Below are positions 59,801 through 61,480 of a stretch of DNA of 61,480 bases, in pieces (the first letter of the stretch is position 1; each line of letters begins with the position of its first letter). Both the position numbers and the translations under genes were made by a program. Under the pieces are notes generated by a model that made no database searches, was not told the origin of the DNA, and worked only from the letters and a program-made list of their open reading frames with translations. Source of the DNA: JBBSMX01 sp038232935 (lineage in GTDB: Bacteria; Bacteroidota; Rhodothermia; Rhodothermales; JANQRZ01); NCBI GenBank assembly GCA_038232935.1, contig JBBSMX010000005.1, positions 1 to 61,480 on the forward strand. Direction: 5' to 3'.

Positions 59801-61480
59801 ATGCCCGCCCTTCTCCGTGCCGTGCACGCCGTGAGCTACCCCAGCACCGGCCACCCCGTCACCGCCACCGTTGCGTCCCTTCTTCAACGGAAAGCGAGGA
59901 TTCCCACCGCCTCGGCCCCGACGAAGTCACCTTCCGGGTTGCGCCTCGACGTGGCCGGTGGCCCCTGGTACGATGCAGCGGACCTCCCGTCCGACCTCCC
60001 GTCCGCATGGATGTGGGCGCGCGTATCCGAGGACGGCAACGGCAACCTCTACGCATCGCAACCCGCCTTCCTGTACGCGCTGGTCCACCTCCTGACGGAG
60101 GGAGCCCTGGATATCTCCCCCGCCGATCTGGCCGACGGCCTCCTCATCGAGCCCTCGTTCGCCTTTCACCGGCCACTCTACGACCAGGTGCTCACGCAGG
60201 TCGCCCGCACGACGCGCGGCTTCGACGCCGAGGTCTACGTCGAGCGCCTCGCCCGAAGCGGCTTCACGCACGTCGAAGTCAACGGGCTCGCGTTCCACAT
60301 CCCGTTCGAGCCGGGCGTCCCGACGGAGTACTACAACCAGTTCTACACGTATTGCCCCGGTCTGAATCACTTCGTCGACTCCCCGTTGACGCGGGGGATC
60401 TACCCGGCCGAGTACCTGCAGGCCAACCTGAATCGGGTGAAGAAGACCGCCGCGCTCGGCCGGAAGTATGGGCTCAAACCCGGCCTACTCTGCTTCGAGC
60501 CACGCAGCCTGCCGGAGCACTTCTTCCAGCGCTACCCCATGCTCCGCGGCGCGCGCATCGACCACCCGTTCCGCTCGCACCACCCCCGCTACACGCTCGC
60601 GCAGGATCACCCGGTGTCGCGCACGCACTACGCCGACCTCATGCGCGCCATGATGGAGGCAGTACCCGACCTCGACTACCTCTCCGTGTGGAGCAACGAC
60701 AGCGGGGCAGGATTCGAGCACACGTCGTCGCTCTACGTCGGGCGCAACGGCGGGCCGTACATGATCCGCGAGTGGCGCGAGCACGACCAGATCGCCGAGA
60801 CCGCCGGGCAGGGCGTGCTGCGGTGGCTACGGCTGATGCAGGAGGCCGCCGCCGAGACCAACCCCGACTTCGAGGTGCTCCTCCGCGTCGAGCCGTTCAA
60901 GGTGGAGCACGAGACGCTGCTCGCGGGGATGGGCGACGGGCTGAGCATCGAGGCCCCGTCGCTCCTCGTGCGGGGCTACGACCTGCCCTATCACCACCCC
61001 GAGTATCCGGAGCAAGTCAGCGCGGCGGGTTCGATCTACCACCTCGCGATGGACGAAAGCGAAGCCGATCTGCTCGACGAGCACCGCGCGCAGGGATTCG
61101 AGCCGCGCATCCACTACGCGGCGGGGGCGGGCTTCAACCTGGAGCCCTTGATGGGTGTCCCCTTTCCTCGCATGCTCCACGCCAAGCTGAGCGCGCTCCG
61201 CACGACGGGCTTCCGGGCGGCGAGTGCCATCGGCGGGCTGATGAACGTGGGGCAGACGCCGTACTGGCCCAACCCCGAGATCATCCGGGCTGTTCAGTTC
61301 ACCCCCGATGTGCCCGTGGACGACGTGCTGCGCCGCTTGGCCCGGCAGTGGGCCGGCGACGAGCAGGCCGACGCCCTCGTCGAAGCGTGGGATGCGGTCG
61401 AAGAGGGGCTCCGCTTCATGCCCATCGTCCCGCTCTACAGCAACCTCGGCTTCGTGTGGTACCGGGCGTGGGTCCGCCCC
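59801..61480 (+). CDS. Large uncharacterised protein, possibly TIM-barrel glycosidase-like, 5' part
   Basis: An open frame from ATG 59801 to the end of the window (560 residues, no stop). There is no signal peptide (MPALLRAVHAVSYPSTG). Notable blocks: GFTHVEVNGLAFHIPFEPG, YYNQFYTYCPGLNHFVDS, AALGRKYGLKPGLLCFEPRS, DYLSVWSNDSGAGFEHTSSL, FEVLLRVEPFKVEHE and TTGFRAASAIGGLMNVGQ. The rhythm of strand and helix, with Glu/Asp at strand ends (CFEP, SVWSND, RVEPF), suggests a TIM barrel acting on carbohydrate, but I recognise no family and assign no reaction. It is divergent from the IclR gene and may be controlled by it. Confidence 0.7.
   Translation, partial: MPALLRAVHAVSYPSTGHPVTATVASLLQRKARIPTASAPTKSPSGLRLDVAGGPWYDAADLPSDLPSAWMWARVSEDGNGNLYASQPAFLYALVHLLTEGALDISPADLADGLLIEPSFAFHRPLYDQVLTQVARTTRGFDAEVYVERLARSGFTHVEVNGLAFHIPFEPGVPTEYYNQFYTYCPGLNHFVDSPLTRGIYPAEYLQANLNRVKKTAALGRKYGLKPGLLCFEPRSLPEHFFQRYPMLRGARIDHPFRSHHPRYTLAQDHPVSRTHYADLMRAMMEAVPDLDYLSVWSNDSGAGFEHTSSLYVGRNGGPYMIREWREHDQIAETAGQGVLRWLRLMQEAAAETNPDFEVLLRVEPFKVEHETLLAGMGDGLSIEAPSLLVRGYDLPYHHPEYPEQVSAAGSIYHLAMDESEADLLDEHRAQGFEPRIHYAAGAGFNLEPLMGVPFPRMLHAKLSALRTTGFRAASAIGGLMNVGQTPYWPNPEIIRAVQFTPDVPVDDVLRRLARQWAGDEQADALVEAWDAVEEGLRFMPIVPLYSNLGFVWYRAWVRP

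Noticed and set aside
1..61480. CRISPR arrays, tRNA/rRNA genes, transposases, integrases and attachment sites
   Set aside because: Looked for regularly spaced repeats, cloverleaf-like elements and recombinase genes; none could be supported.

Overview
The window is high-G+C DNA from a heterotrophic member of the Bacteroidota/Rhodothermota lineage, most likely a Rhodothermales-type bacterium. The evidence is a TonB-dependent receptor with an N-terminal carboxypeptidase-regulatory-like domain, a large secreted protein ending in a type IX secretion (T9SS) sorting domain, a PorV/PorQ-like barrel, and few recognisable Shine-Dalgarno sites. Many genes are joined by ATGA or TGATG overlaps. Nearly everything encoded concerns uptake and breakdown of complex carbohydrate, so the window reads as one large polysaccharide/monosaccharide utilisation island.

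Left part (1-11183): the 3' end of a xylose-isomerase-like gene, a xylulokinase with a large internal in-frame deletion, divergent KDG kinase and KDPG aldolase genes (end of uronic-acid catabolism), and a leftward operon rhaI-rhaB-rhaEW-lutA-lutB-lutC. That operon takes L-rhamnose to DHAP plus L-lactaldehyde, on to L-lactate and then pyruvate. Middle-left (11354-24531): a rightward group of four exported proteins (small unknown protein, GxGYxYP-domain protein, two tandem paralogous Tat-exported GH-A-like enzymes), a leftward five-bladed-propeller lipoprotein, a rightward six-hairpin glycosidase-like protein, and a leftward secreted M1 metallopeptidase.

Middle-right (24557-51574): about 27 kb of genes all on the minus strand. 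Read in transcription order it holds a six-hairpin glycosidase; a CUT1-type ABC importer (two permeases and a binding protein, no ATPase) interrupted by a Tat-exported PLP enzyme; a sugar isomerase/epimerase TIM barrel plus Gfo/Idh/MocA oxidoreductase; an Asp-box propeller plus an unknown all-alpha plus beta secreted protein; a GH38 alpha-mannosidase; another six-hairpin protein; a second copy of the unknown-protein/propeller pair in swapped order; a phytanoyl-CoA-dioxygenase-like protein; a GH88-like unsaturated uronyl hydrolase; a second TIM barrel/Gfo pair; an SDR; a second PhyH-like dioxygenase; a Rieske oxygenase; and a MetE-like zinc methyltransferase.

Right end (51743-61480): the outer-membrane unit (PorV-like, T9SS-sorted protein, TonB receptor), an IclR regulator upstream of it, and a divergent large gene that runs off the window. 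Together the genes suggest capture at the cell surface, depolymerisation by periplasmic or surface enzymes, import of oligosaccharides, and catabolism of rhamnose, xylose and (unsaturated) uronic acids. The Rieske/PhyH/MetE-like block suggests an additional oxidative step, possibly removal of methyl ethers from sugars. No sulfatase, SusD, polysaccharide lyase of a family I can name, ABC ATPase, tRNA, rRNA or CRISPR was recognised. Two intergenic palindromic repeats were seen, one of them inside the coding region of a propeller protein.
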